From assembly GCA_017428635.1 (NCBI GenBank), contig JAFRQK010000020.1, positions 1 through 64,000 on the forward strand: DNA of 64,000 nt, read 5' to 3'. How positions within the stretch are numbered: position 1 is the stretch's first letter; every line of letters begins with the position of its first letter. Under the pieces are notes generated by a model. It ran no database searches and was not told the origin of the DNA. It worked only from the letters and a program-made list of their open reading frames with translations. Shown here piece after piece: positions 6,372 through 18,437 of this stretch. The position numbers and the translations under genes were made by a program. This DNA comes from Clostridia bacterium (GTDB taxonomy: Bacteria > Bacillota > Clostridia > Oscillospirales > CAG-272).

Positions 6372-8939
6372 TTATTCAGCGGGCGTCGCCTCCGCCTCGG
6401 GCGGCGTCTCGCCGCCTTCGGGGATCTCGCCTTCGGGCGTTTCTCCCTCGGGAAGCTCCTCTTCTTCCTGAGCTTTCTCCGTGACGGTGAAGTTTACGAT
6501 CTTCGAGTCGCCCGTCCTCATGACTATGACGCCGGACGCCGTTCTGCCGTATGCGGGGATGCCGTCCGCCGCCGTGCGGATGACCGTGCCGTCGTCCGTG
6601 ATGATGAGAAGGTCGTCGCCCTCTTCGACGACCGCGATGCCGACGAGCTCGCCGGTCTTGGGCGAGATCTTGTGAGCGCACATGCCCTTGATCGCTCTGC
6701 CCTTGTTCTCGAACAGAGCGGGGTCCATCCTCTTGCCGAATCCCTTTTCGGTCAGCGTGATGATCTTGTGCGCGGCGACCCACTCGGGATCGGACGAGAC
6801 GATCGCGGCTCCGGCGATCCTGTCGCCCTCGGCCAGCCTCATCGCGCGTACGCCTCTCGCCGTTCTGCCGACCGTCGAGACTCTCTTCTCGGAGAATCTT
6901 GCGAGCAGACCGGAACGCGCCGCGACCATGACGTCGTGGTGGCCGTCCGTCAGCGCGACGAATGTGAGTTCGTCGCCCTCGTCGAGGTTGATCGCGATCT
7001 TGCCGCCCTTGCGGTTGATCGCGTACTCGCGCAGCGGCGTCTTCTTGATGACTCCGCGGCGGGTGATCATGATGAGGTTCTTCTCTTCCTCGGGCGTCAG
7101 CGTCTCGGACGAGAGCATCGCGGTGACGCTCTCACCGGGCGAGAGCTCGAGCAGGTTGACTATATGCGATCCCTTCGCGTTGTAGCTCGCCTCGGGGATG
7201 CGGTACGGCTTCGTCGTATAGACTCTGCCGAGGTTGGTGAACAGAAGCAGGTAGTCGTGGCTTCCCGCCGCCGTCACGCGCTCGACGTAGTCCTCTTCCT
7301 TCGTCGCGATGCCGCGGCGGCCCTTGCCGCCTCTGGACTGCGCGTTGTAAGCGTCGGCGCGCTGTCTCTTGATGTATCCGCCGTGCGTCAGCGTGATCAC
7401 GCAGCGGTGGCGCTCGATGAGGTCCTCGAGCATGATCTCGTCGTGGTATTCGACGATCTCGGTCAACCTCTCGTCGCCGTACTTGTCGCGTACCGCGATG
7501 AGTTCTTCCTTTATGATCCCCTTGAGTTTTTCGGGATCGGCGAGGATCGACTTCTTCTCGTCGATTATCGCGTACAGCTCGACCAGTCTCTCCTCGACCT
7601 TCTGTCTTTCAAGGCCGGAGAGCCGTCCGAGCGTCATCGACACGATCGCCTGCGACTGCTCCTCGGAGAGCGAGAACCGTTCGGAAAGGCGGATCTTCGC
7701 GGTCGGGGTGTCGGGCGAGTTGCGGATGATCGTGATGACCTCGTCGATGTTGTCCGTCGCGATCTTGTAGCCCTCGTTGATGTGCGCCTCGTGCAGCGCG
7801 CGGTCAAGCTCGAACTGCGTTCTGCGTCTCGTGACGTCGGTGCGGAAGTTTATGTAGTTCTGCAGGATCTGGCGGAGCGAGAGGATCCTCGGCTCGCCGT
7901 CGACGAGCGCGAGCATATTGATCGCGCACGTGTCCTGAAGCTGCGTGTATTTATAGAACTGGTTGAGGATGACCTGACCGTTCGCGTCTTTCCTGTAATC
8001 GACCGTGATGCGGAGCCCCGCCTTGCCGGATTCGTCGCGGATATCGGTCACGCCCTCGATCTTTTTGTCCCTGACCTGCTGCGCCATCGCCTTGACGAGC
8101 TCCGACTTGTTGACCATGTACGGGATCTCGGTGATGACGATCTGTCTTTTTTCCTCGTCGACCTCCGCCTTCGCGCGGACCATTACCTTGCCGCGGCCGG
8201 TGGCGTACGCCTCGTAGATGCCGGACGTGCCGAAGATCGTCGCCTTCGTCGGGAAATCGGGTCCCTTGATGAATTCCATCAGTTCCCTGACGCCCGCGTC
8301 GGGGTGATCCATCAGATAGACCGTCCCGTCGATGACCTCGGTGAGGTTGTGCGTCGGGATGTTCGTCGCCATACCGACGGCGATACCGACCGACCCGTTC
8401 ACGAGAAGGTTCGGGAACTTCGTCGGAAGAACGGACGGCTCCTTGCGGCTGTTGTCGAAGTTCGGTACCCAGTCGACGACCTCCTTGCCGATGTCAGCCA
8501 TCAGCTCCTCGGAGATCTTCGACATCCTCGCCTCGGTGTACCTGTACGCCGCCGCTCCGTCTCCGTCGATCGAGCCGAAGTTTCCGTGGCCCTGAACGAG
8601 CGGGTATCTGTACGAGAAATCCTGCGCCATACGGACCATCGTTCCGTATACCGCCGCGTCGCCGTGCGGATGATAGCGTCCGAGAACGTTACCGACCGTC
8701 GTCGCCGACTTGCGGAACGGCTTGTCGTGCGTCAGTCCGTCCTCGAACATGGCGTACATGATACGCCGCTGACCCGGCTTCATACCGTCGCGGGCGTCCG
8801 GAAGGGCGCGCGAAACGATGACGGACATGGAGTATTCGAGGAAGGACTTTTTGACCTCCCTCTCCATGTTCACCGGTACGATCTTCTGGTCCGGAAATTC
8901 GATCGGAGTGTCGTCTCTGCCATGAATTTTTAGTGCCAT
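6372..8939 (-). CDS. gyrA: DNA gyrase subunit A
   Basis: An 855-residue gyrase A subunit, which cuts and rejoins DNA to introduce negative supercoils together with GyrB. The catalytic tyrosine lies in [10 protein letters not shown], and RGGKGRRG (after AQS) is the GyrA-box that separates it from ParC. At the quinolone-resistance region the sequence is [13 protein letters not shown]: alanine and glycine stand where E. coli has Ser83 and Asp87. The C-terminus ends in an acidic, Pro/Glu-rich tail of about 35 residues. ATG at 8939 with GGCAGG upstream is chosen over the in-frame TTG at 8957. It lies 37 bases behind gyrB and is probably cotranscribed. Confidence 0.97.
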   Translation of the reverse strand: MALKIHGRDDTPIEFPDQKIVPVNMEREVKKSFLEYSMSVIVSRALPDARDGMKPGQRRIMYAMFEDGLTHDKPFRKSATTVGNVLGRYHPHGDAAVYGTMVRMAQDFSYRYPLVQGHGNFGSIDGDGAAAYRYTEARMSKISEELMADIGKEVVDWVPNFDNSRKEPSVLPTKFPNLLVNGSVGIAVGMATNIPTHNLTEVIDGTVYLMDHPDAGVRELMEFIKGPDFPTKATIFGTSGIYEAYATGRGKVMVRAKAEVDEEKRQIVITEIPYMVNKSELVKAMAQQVRDKKIEGVTDIRDESGKAGLRITVDYRKDANGQVILNQFYKYTQLQDTCAINMLALVDGEPRILSLRQILQNYINFRTDVTRRRTQFELDRALHEAHINEGYKIATDNIDEVITIIRNSPDTPTAKIRLSERFSLSEEQSQAIVSMTLGRLSGLERQKVEERLVELYAIIDEKKSILADPEKLKGIIKEELIAVRDKYGDERLTEIVEYHDEIMLEDLIERHRCVITLTHGGYIKRQRADAYNAQSRGGKGRRGIATKEEDYVERVTAAGSHDYLLLFTNLGRVYTTKPYRIPEASYNAKGSHIVNLLELSPGESVTAMLSSETLTPEEEKNLIMITRRGVIKKTPLREYAINRKGGKIAINLDEGDELTFVALTDGHHDVMVAARSGLLARFSEKRVSTVGRTARGVRAMRLAEGDRIAGAAIVSSDPEWVAAHKIITLTEKGFGKRMDPALFENKGRAIKGMCAHKISPKTGELVGIAVVEEGDDLLIITDDGTVIRTAADGIPAYGRTASGVIVMRTGDSKIVNFTVTEKAQEEEELPEGETPEGEIPEGGETPPEAEATPAE

Positions 8940-8976
8940 TTTTACCTGCCCAATCAAATATAGTTATCGGGTCCCG

Positions 8977-11455
<2,479 letters not shown>

Positions 11456-11456
<1 letters not shown>

Positions 11457-12673
11457 TATTTGTTATTGAGCCTTCTCGGCATGACGATGTGAAGAAAATC
11501 GAATTTGTCTTCATCTTTCTTTTCTTTCACTTCGTCGCCTTCGTACGTAATGAACCGGCTTCCCTCTCCGTTTTCGATACAAACTCCCTCAACGGAGGAA
11601 TTCAGCCTGAATCTGATCCTCGATACGTTTTCCGGGCAAGCTTTCAGCGCCTCGAGGAGATATCTTCCCGTGAATCCGATCGTGAGATCGCTGCCTCCGA
11701 TCGCCGCGCCTACTTTTTCAACGACGGAGCCCTCGGACGAAACGCACGATATCGTGATGCCGTTCCCCGAAAAATCAAGTTTGACTATCGCTCTGTTGTT
11801 GCCTCCGAGTTTATCCTCGGATATGATCGCCGCTCTTTCGAGAGCGTCCCTTATCTCAACGGGGTCGAGATAAGCCTCCGTCGCGAACGACTTCGGGAAG
11901 ATCCTCTCGTAATCCATATAATTGCTCTCGATCAGACGGGTGAAGAAATAGATCCTGTCGATCTTGAAAATGACGTGCTTTCTTCCTATAATAACCGTCG
12001 TCTCGTCCTCGCTGTCGCGAAGGATCCTTATCAACTCTCCCAAAAACTTTCCGGGAATGATGATCCCCGCGTCCTCGGCGTCGCCGTCGAGATCGTAGGA
12101 GGCGAGTGAAAGTCTGCTGCCGTCGCATCCCACCATCGTGAGAACTCCGTCTTTGACTTTCATATACGCGCCGTTGAGATTTACTCTCTGATCGTTCTGA
12201 GCGACGGCGAAAATAACGCGCGAAACGAGCGTTCTCACCGCGTACTGCGGAAGCTCGTATCTTCTGTCGCCGATAAACATGGGCATCGCCGGAAAATCGT
12301 CGGCGGGGGATACGGAGATCGTATAACTGACGTTTCCGCCAGAAATGACGGCGCGGAGCTTGTCGTCGACTTCGATCGTCACTTCACCTTCCGGCAGAAC
12401 TCTCACGATCTGAAGGATCCGCGACGCGTTGATGACGCAGTTTCCGGGTTCATAGATACGACATTCAACCGTCGTTCTTATTCCTTTTTCAAGGTCGTAA
12501 GCCGATATTCTGGCGCAGCCCTCCTCTTCTTCGGTCACTTTACCGAATTTTTCGTCTGCGGGGCACTCAAAAAGAAGTCCTCCTACGGTCACCATGGTAT
12601 TTTTGACCTGAGAGATCGATGAAGCCGGAATAAGAGTTGCAAGCAGTTTTTCTTTTTCAAACGATACCTTCAT
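11456..12673 (-). CDS. dnaN: DNA polymerase III beta subunit (sliding clamp)
   Basis: A 405-residue beta clamp, the ring that tethers DNA polymerase III to DNA. The N-terminus MKVSFEKEKLLATLIPAS, the internal NLNGAYMKV and the C-terminal IVMPRRL are family features; the last is the partner-binding end (canonical MPMRL or similar). At 405 residues it is longer than the usual 366-380 because of extra charged stretches near residues 60-70 and 375-390. A GAAAGGAG ribosome binding site lies 9 bases before the ATG. It is cotranscribed with remB and likely gyrB and gyrA. Confidence 0.96.
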
Positions 12674-13057
12674 GATTTTTTCTCCTTTCGGGGCGGTTCG
12701 TAAAAATAAAAAGTAATATAGGTAATAAATGTATTATTCAGTATCAGTAGAAGCAGAGGCGTTGGAATTATTGGAAAACGCCGTTTTACTCTTGCGGGTC
12801 AAGGAAATATTTTCAACCCGTCTGCTCTTTTTAAGCGGAAATTTTATCCCGTTTTTCTTTGGTAAATTTTTGAAAAAACGGATCAATTGCGAGTTTGAGA
12901 AAAGAACGTCGAAAATTCGTTTTTTTCAAATGGTTTTCATCATATTTTCGTCGCTTTTTCGTTAATTAAACAACGCTGTTTTCAAATAATAAACCGGTTT
13001 TGAAAAGCCGGTTTTGAAAAACCCGCGTGAAAACCCGATGATTTCGATTTGAAAAGT
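12674..13057. other. AT-rich dnaA-dnaN intergenic region
   Basis: These 384 bases contain no convincing gene. They are AT-rich with many runs of T and A, a hairpin GGCGTT/AACGCC in the presumed dnaN leader, and a terminator-like stem behind dnaA. I see no cluster of TTATCCACA-type DnaA boxes, so it does not look like a second origin half. A dnaN promoter probably lies near 12705-12745 on the minus strand, but no hexamer pair stands out. Confidence 0.6.
12991..13014 (-). terminator. terminator after dnaA
   Basis: Arms AAACCGG and CCGGTTT (12991-12997, 13008-13014) with a 10-base loop, followed on the minus strand by TTTATTATTTG. It lies 43 bases after the dnaA stop. Confidence 0.55.
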
Positions 13058-14455
13058 TCAGGTCCTCTTGATATCGTTGATGATATCGTTTATCTCACTT
13101 TCCAACAGGGGGTCCAGGGCCATCTGTTTTTCGACCGCGTCGAGATTGGAGTGAACGGTGCTGTAATCCCTTTCGAAATACGATCCGATCTTCGGGAGGG
13201 AAAGCTGAGTGAGAGAACGGATGATATACATACAGATATTTCTCGCGTTCTTGATCTCCTTGTTTCTCTTTCTTCCGAGAATATCTTCGGGATCGACGTG
13301 CGTTCTTCTTGCGACGCACGAAATGATCGTGTCGACGTAGTCGTTGATCGAAAAAGTATCTCTTATATACTCGGGTACGGTCGTCTTGACAAGATCGAGA
13401 GTCACCGGCTGACCGGTGAGAAGACTTTTAGCCGCGAGTTTTTTGATGACGCCTTCGATCTGACGGACGTTGGACTGGAGTTTTTCGGCGAGGAAGTTGA
13501 GGACTTCGGGCGAAAGGGCGAGTCCGTGATGTTCCGCTTTGTTCTGCAGGATCGCGAGGCGGAGTTCAAGATCCGGCGGCTGGATATCGGCGAGAAGGCC
13601 GGATTCGAAACGGTTCCTGATCCTCTCTTCAAGGATCGTCAGCTCCTGCGGAGGACGGTCGGACGTTATGATTATCTGTCTGTGATCCTCGTACAGCGCC
13701 TCGAACGTGTGGAAAAACTCTGTCTGGGTCGATTCGCTCGCGCCGCTGGCGATATACTGGATATCGTCGATGAGAAGCATATCTGCGCCGCGGAATTTTT
13801 CTCTGAATTCGACGGTTTTACCGGTCTTGATCGAGATGATGAACTGATTCATGAAATCTTCGCCTTTGACGTAGATCACGTTCATCGACCCGTCTCTCTC
13901 GAGGACCCTGTTCGCTATCGCGTACATAAGGTGGGTCTTTCCGAGACCGCTGTGACCGTAGATAAACAGAGGATTTATCAGTTTGCCGGGATTCTCGGCG
14001 ACGGACACGGCGTTCGCGTGAGCCATCGCGTTCGATCTGCCGACGACGAAGTTATCGAACGTGAAATCGGAATTGAAAGTGAGTTTTCTCTCCGATCCCT
14101 TTCTAACCTCTTTTTCCTCGGCGGCGGAACGGTCCCCGTCTTCCTCGGCAAAGCGGCGTTCGAAAGAGGAGATATCGTCGTCATCGTCGTCGTCCGGAGA
14201 CGTCACGACGACGTCCTTCGGGACGAAGCCGATGATCGCCTCAAGGTGACGGCAGAGATAATCGAGATATTTCGTCTCTATGACGTTTTTCTTCATTTTG
14301 GAATCGGCTGCGAATACCGCGACGTCCGCGGACAGAGATTCGAGCCGGCAGTCGCCGAACCAGAGATTAAGGGCGGTGACGGGAAGTTCCTTTTCTTCCT
14401 TCATCGCTTCGTACATCATGGTCCAGATGGCGGCGGCGTCTTCTTTTGTGTTCAT
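13058..14455 (-). CDS. dnaA: chromosomal replication initiator DnaA
   Basis: A 465-residue DnaA. Domain I occupies about residues 1-80. An acidic linker with seven Asp in a row follows (about 86-92). Domain III has Walker A GHSGLGKTH, Walker B LLIDDIQ and the arginine-finger region ILEERIRNRFESGL. Domain IV ends with the DNA-recognition stretch YFERDYSTVHSNLDAVE, a variant of the usual RDHTTVLHA. It melts the origin and loads the replisome. Despite being dnaA, it lies about 22 kb from the best candidate origin. Its promoter is a near-perfect consensus at 14585-14613. Confidence 0.97.
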   Translation of the reverse strand: MNTKEDAAAIWTMMYEAMKEEKELPVTALNLWFGDCRLESLSADVAVFAADSKMKKNVIETKYLDYLCRHLEAIIGFVPKDVVVTSPDDDDDDDISSFERRFAEEDGDRSAAEEKEVRKGSERKLTFNSDFTFDNFVVGRSNAMAHANAVSVAENPGKLINPLFIYGHSGLGKTHLMYAIANRVLERDGSMNVIYVKGEDFMNQFIISIKTGKTVEFREKFRGADMLLIDDIQYIASGASESTQTEFFHTFEALYEDHRQIIITSDRPPQELTILEERIRNRFESGLLADIQPPDLELRLAILQNKAEHHGLALSPEVLNFLAEKLQSNVRQIEGVIKKLAAKSLLTGQPVTLDLVKTTVPEYIRDTFSINDYVDTIISCVARRTHVDPEDILGRKRNKEIKNARNICMYIIRSLTQLSLPKIGSYFERDYSTVHSNLDAVEKQMALDPLLESEINDIINDIKRT

Positions 14456-14584
14456 AAAACGGATCGACCTTTCTTCCGTAAAACTCCCGCCGGAGGGCTG
14501 AAAACGGTGAAAAAGCGGCGAAGGAGAGCCGCCCGGCGGTACGGATATTCAACCGGTTTCGAAATTACCCCATTATTAAGTGTA

Positions 14585-14613
14585 ATTATATCATATTAAT
14601 ATATACTTGTCAA
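14585..14613 (-). promoter_or_regulatory. consensus sigma-A promoter of dnaA
   Basis: TTGACA (14608-14613, minus), a 17-base spacer and TATAAT (14585-14590, minus) with an extended TGA before the -10 form a textbook promoter. The leader to the dnaA ATG is about 120 bases. A 20-base alternating G/C tract borders the -35. Confidence 0.9.
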
Positions 14614-14614
14614 G

Positions 14615-14634
14615 CGCGCGCACGCGCGCGCGTA
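14615..14634. other. alternating purine-pyrimidine (Z-DNA-prone) tract
   Basis: GCGCGCGCACGCGCGCGCGT is 20 bases of strictly alternating purine and pyrimidine, almost all CG. It sits right upstream of the dnaA -35 hexamer and between the divergent dnaA and carB promoters. Such tracts can adopt left-handed DNA under negative supercoiling; any role is inference. Confidence 0.75.
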
Positions 14635-14664
14635 AAGGAATACGGAAGAAAAGAGAAAAAAAGG

Positions 14665-14693
14665 TTGACACGCCGCCTCCCTTATGATAAAAT
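14665..14693 (+). promoter_or_regulatory. promoter of carB
   Basis: TTGACA (14665-14670), 17-base spacer, TAAAAT (14688-14693) with TGA as an extended -10. It is divergent from the dnaA promoter. Confidence 0.85.
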
Positions 14694-14730
14694 GTTTCCT
14701 CGGAAAAGAAAAAGAGAGGAAGTGAGCGCG

Positions 14731-14808
14731 TTGAGAAACAGGATCAAAGGCCGCTCGTCCCGCTTTTCCGTCTGCAAAACAGAAAAGAAGACAGTCTTCA
14801 AAACGTGA
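14731..14808 (+). CDS. possible arginine-rich leader peptide upstream of carB
   Basis: A short reading frame begins at TTG 14731 (or GTG 14722) behind GAGAGGA and ends with TGA at 14806-14808. Its start reads MRNRIKGRSSRF, with four Arg codons (AGA, AGG, CGC, CGC) in ten. The stop codon sits two bases from the 5' arm of the leader terminator, so a ribosome finishing here would cover that arm. Because carbamoyl phosphate feeds arginine and pyrimidine synthesis, translational control by arginine supply is plausible but unproven. Confidence 0.4.
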   Translation: MRNRIKGRSSRFSVCKTEKKTVFKT

Positions 14809-14809
14809 T

Positions 14810-14856
14810 AAAGGTATTTTCTCTTCCCTTCGGGGTCGGTGAAAATACCTTTTTTT
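14810..14856 (+). terminator. intrinsic terminator in the carB leader
   Basis: A perfect 12-bp stem, AAAGGTATTTTC (14810-14821) with GAAAATACCTTT (14841-14852), is capped by a CCC-TTCG-GGG mini-hairpin and followed by TTTT. It lies between the carB promoter and its ribosome binding site (GGAGG, 14866-14870), so it must be read through or disrupted for carB expression. Confidence 0.8.
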
Positions 14857-14876
14857 CTGAAAAACGGAGGTATGAG

Positions 14877-17800
14877 ATGGCAAAGAGAAAAGATTTGAAA
14901 AAGATCCTTATCATCGGGTCCGGCCCGATCGTCATCGGTCAGGCGGCGGAGTTCGACTACGCGGGCACGCAGGCGTGTCTCGCGCTGAAGGAGGAGGGGT
15001 ACGAGGTCGTCCTCGTCAACTCCAACCCCGCGACGATCATGACGGACACGTCGATCGCGGACAAGGTATATATGGAACCGCTGACCCTTGAATTCGCGGC
15101 CCGTATCCTTCGTTACGAGAGGCCGGACGCCATCGTCCCCGGCATCGGCGGGCAGACGGGGCTCAACCTCGCCGTCCAGCTCGAAAAGAAGGGAATCCTG
15201 AAAGAGTGCGGCGTCGAACTGCTCGGAACGCCGTCGAAAAGCATCGAGCGCGCCGAGGACAGAGAACTGTTCAAGGAGATGTGCGAGTCGATAGGCGAGC
15301 CCGTCATCCCCTCCGAGATCACGTACAGCGTCGAGGAGGCCAAGGAAGCGGCGAGACGGATCGGATACCCCGTCGTCCTGCGCCCCGCGTTCACGCTCGG
15401 CGGAACGGGCGGCGGCTTCGCCGACGACGAGGAGGAACTCGTTAAAGTGGCGACGATCGGCGTGGGCGCCTCTCCCGTCGGTCAGGTCCTCGTCGAAAAG
15501 AGCGTCAAGGGCTACAAAGAGATCGAATACGAGGTCATGAGAGACTCCGCCGACCGAACGATCACGATCTGCGGGATGGAGAACGTCGACCCCGTCGGCG
15601 TCCACACGGGCGACTCGATCGTCGTTGCGCCGATCATGTCTCTTTCAAAAGAAGAAGACGCGATGCTCCAAAAAAGCGCGCACAAGATACTCAGGGAACT
15701 CGGGATCGAAGGCGGATGCAACGTCCAGTTCGCGCTTCATCCGACGACCGGCGAATACTTCCTCATCGAGATAAACCCGCGCGTATCGCGCTCGTCCGCT
15801 CTCGCGAGCAAGGCGAGCGGCTATCCGATCGCGCGCGTCACGGCGAAGGTCGCCGTCGGAATGGACCTCGACGAGATCCCCGTCGCGGGCGGGTACGCCT
15901 CGACGGAGCCGTCGCTCGACTACGTCGTCGCGAAATTCCCGCGCTTCCCGTTCGACAAGTTCCCGGACGCCCCGAACACGCTCGGTACGCAGATGAAGGC
16001 GACCGGCGAGATCATGGGCATCGGCACGACGCTCTCCGAGTGCTTCCTCAAGTCGATCCGCTCGCTCGAGATCGGCGTCTGCCACGTCAGGGCCGCGAAA
16101 TTCGATAAAATGACGGACGGTGAGCTGAGAGATTATATAAGCGAATTCCGCTCGGACAATATTTTTGCCATAGCGGAGCTCTTCCGCCGCGGAGCGGAAG
16201 TCGGAGAGATCCACCGCATCACCGCGATAACGGAGATCTTCCTTGAGTGCATCCGCGATATCGTCGCCGAAGAAAAAACGCTCGCCGGCAGACCCGGCGA
16301 CGCTGACGCGCTGCACGCCGCGAAGAAGGCCGGCTTCTCCGACGCGTATATCGCCAAACTCTGGGGAATGAGTGAAAAAGAGGTCTGGGAGACGAGGCGT
16401 TCTCTCGGGATAAAGCCCGTTTTCCGCATGGTCGACACGCTTCACACGGGCAAATACATAGCGTACCTTTATTCGACCTACGCCGACCTTGAAAACCAGT
16501 CGCGTCTTGATGAGGGCAAGAAGCTCGTCGTTCTCGGCGCGGGACCGATCAGGATAGGCCAGGGCGTCGAATTCGATTACTCGACCGTCCACGCCGCACA
16601 GACGATACGTAAGGCGGGCTACGAGGCCATTATAATCAACAATAACCCCGAAACGGTGTCTACGGACTATACGACTGCGGACAAGCTCTATTTCGAGCCC
16701 CTGACGCCCGAGGACGTCATGAACGTCGTCGAGTTTGAAAACCCTGACGGCGTCGTCGCCTCGCTCGGCGGTCAGACGGCTGTCAACCTCGCCGCTCCTC
16801 TCACGGATCGCGGCGTAAAGATCGCCGGCACCGACTGCGCGGCGATCGACCGCGCGGAGGACAGAGACGCCTTCGAGAAGATCATCGAAAAGCTCGGCAT
16901 CCCGCAGCCGAAGGGCGTCGCCGTCACGAAGATCGAGGACGGCGTGAGAGCCGCCGCCGAGATCGGTTATCCCGTTCTCGTCCGCCCGAGCTTCGTTCTG
17001 GGCGGCCGCGCGATGCAGATCGTCGCAAACGAGGAACAGCTGAGAAAGTACCTGCGCGAGGCGGTCGAGATAGACGAGGAGAAACCGGTCCTCGTCGACA
17101 AGTATATAATCGGCAAAGAGGTCGAGGTCGACGCCGTATGCGACGGCACGGACGTTTTCGTCGCGGGCATCATGGAACTCGTCGAGCGGACGGGCGTCCA
17201 CTCGGGCGACAGCATCAGCGTTTACCCGGCGTTTTCGATCTCCGATAAAGTCAAGGGAACGATCCTCCGCTACGCGAAGGAACTCGGTCCCGGACTCGGC
17301 ATCGTCGGCCTTTACAACATCCAGTTCATTGTAGACAAAAACGAAAAGGTGTACATAATCGAAGTCAACCCGCGCTCGTCGCGCACCGTTCCGTTCCTCT
17401 CGAAGGCGACGGGATACAACCTCGCCGATATTGCGACCGAGGCGATCCTCGGGGTGACGCTCAAGGAGCAGGGGATCTTCACGATCTACCCCGACGAGAA
17501 GAAGAGATGGTACGTCAAAGTGCCCGTCTTCTCGTTCTCGAAGATACGGGGCCTCGACGCGTACCTGTCTCCCGAGATGAAGTCGACGGGCGAGGCGATC
17601 GGCTACGACGACGGCCTCAACCGCGCGATGTACAAGGCGCTTCAGGCGTCGGGCATGAAACTGAAAAACTACGGTACGGTCCTCGTCACCGTCGCCGACA
17701 AGGACAAGGACGAGATCCTGCCTCTGATCCGCCGGTTCTACGCGCTCGGATTCAACATCGAGGCGACGGAGGGCACGGCGCGGTTTCTCAAGGAGCACGG

Positions 17801-18053
17801 GATCAGAACGAGGATCAAGAAGAAGATCAGCGAGGGTTCCTCCGAGATCCCCGACGCGCTGCGCGGCGGCTACGTCGCGTACGTGATCAACACGCGCGAC
17901 ATCGGCGAGATGAACGCCGCAACCGACGGCGCCGAGATCAGAAAACTCGCGACGGAGAACAACGTCACGCTCTTCACCGCCGCCGATACCGTGCGCATAC
18001 TGCTTGACGTTCTTGAAGAAACGACGCTGACGATATCGACGATCGATTCATAA
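14877..18053 (+). CDS. carB: carbamoyl-phosphate synthase large subunit
   Basis: A 1058-residue large subunit. It makes carbamoyl phosphate from bicarbonate, ammonia and two ATP for pyrimidine and arginine synthesis. Two homologous ATP-grasp halves are visible, each opening with a Rossmann motif (IIGSGPIVIGQAAEFDYAG near residue 13; LGAGPIRIGQGVEFDYS near 555). Each carries a metal-binding loop (FLIEINPRVSRSSALASKA; YIIEVNPRSSRTVPFLSKA). The last 130 residues form the allosteric MGS-like domain. ATG 14877 is preceded by GGAGG at 6 bases. No carA glutaminase subunit gene is adjacent, so it must be encoded elsewhere. The leader suggests attenuation control. Confidence 0.97.
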   Translation: MAKRKDLKKILIIGSGPIVIGQAAEFDYAGTQACLALKEEGYEVVLVNSNPATIMTDTSIADKVYMEPLTLEFAARILRYERPDAIVPGIGGQTGLNLAVQLEKKGILKECGVELLGTPSKSIERAEDRELFKEMCESIGEPVIPSEITYSVEEAKEAARRIGYPVVLRPAFTLGGTGGGFADDEEELVKVATIGVGASPVGQVLVEKSVKGYKEIEYEVMRDSADRTITICGMENVDPVGVHTGDSIVVAPIMSLSKEEDAMLQKSAHKILRELGIEGGCNVQFALHPTTGEYFLIEINPRVSRSSALASKASGYPIARVTAKVAVGMDLDEIPVAGGYASTEPSLDYVVAKFPRFPFDKFPDAPNTLGTQMKATGEIMGIGTTLSECFLKSIRSLEIGVCHVRAAKFDKMTDGELRDYISEFRSDNIFAIAELFRRGAEVGEIHRITAITEIFLECIRDIVAEEKTLAGRPGDADALHAAKKAGFSDAYIAKLWGMSEKEVWETRRSLGIKPVFRMVDTLHTGKYIAYLYSTYADLENQSRLDEGKKLVVLGAGPIRIGQGVEFDYSTVHAAQTIRKAGYEAIIINNNPETVSTDYTTADKLYFEPLTPEDVMNVVEFENPDGVVASLGGQTAVNLAAPLTDRGVKIAGTDCAAIDRAEDRDAFEKIIEKLGIPQPKGVAVTKIEDGVRAAAEIGYPVLVRPSFVLGGRAMQIVANEEQLRKYLREAVEIDEEKPVLVDKYIIGKEVEVDAVCDGTDVFVAGIMELVERTGVHSGDSISVYPAFSISDKVKGTILRYAKELGPGLGIVGLYNIQFIVDKNEKVYIIEVNPRSSRTVPFLSKATGYNLADIATEAILGVTLKEQGIFTIYPDEKKRWYVKVPVFSFSKIRGLDAYLSPEMKSTGEAIGYDDGLNRAMYKALQASGMKLKNYGTVLVTVADKDKDEILPLIRRFYALGFNIEATEGTARFLKEHGIRTRIKKKISEGSSEIPDALRGGYVAYVINTRDIGEMNAATDGAEIRKLATENNVTLFTAADTVRILLDVLEETTLTISTIDS

Positions 18054-18054
18054 A

Positions 18055-18290
18055 AAATGCGCCGTCAGGCGCAATTCACGGAGCGGACGGTCTCGTGAAT
18101 ACTCTATCCGGCAAATTTGTTAGTCTCCGATTCACGAGCCGAAATTATTTGCAAATCATTGCAAATAATTTCAGGAAGACACTTTATTTGTAAGAACGCC
18201 GGAACGCGAGAGTTCATAAAGGCGGAGTATTCAAATTCATGAGCCGTGCGCAACAACCTAGGGGCTCGATTAATGTCAATCTGTCAGCCG
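18055..18290 (+). repeat. dispersed intergenic repeat, copy 3
   Basis: This copy follows carB directly. It shares with copy 1 the GCGCCGTCAGGCGC hairpin, CTCGTGAATACTCTATCC, CTCCGATTCACGAG, the palindrome GAAATTATTTGCAA (18141-18172) and GAAGACACTTTATTTG. The downstream hairpin part has decayed. Confidence 0.85.
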
Positions 18291-18325
18291 TTGCCCCTGT
18301 CTTTCCGATTTATTTCAAAAAAGAC

Positions 18326-18354
18326 TTGACAAAACTGATTTGATTTGATAAAAT
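18326..18354 (+). promoter_or_regulatory. promoter of the ABC-2 transporter operon
   Basis: TTGACA (18326-18331), 17 bases, TAAAAT (18349-18354). A GC-rich hairpin (GTCGAGGG/CCCTCGAC, about 18373-18393) lies in the leader before the GAGGAGG ribosome binding site. Confidence 0.8.
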
Positions 18355-18437
18355 AACGCTCCACCCCACCGTGTCGAGGGCCCCCCCTCGACGCGGCGGG
18401 GCATTTCGGCGTTCCCGAAAAACGAGGAGGCGGTAAA

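Noticed and set aside
6306..8933. A very long open frame opposite gyrA (875 codons)
   Set aside because: It is a shadow of gyrA caused by GC-rich codon use: Arg/Asp/Val-rich low-complexity translation, no ribosome binding site and no family match.
12674..13057. The dnaA-dnaN gap as replication origin
   Set aside because: It is AT-rich but shows no cluster of DnaA-box-like nonamers, while 36.5-36.7 kb does.
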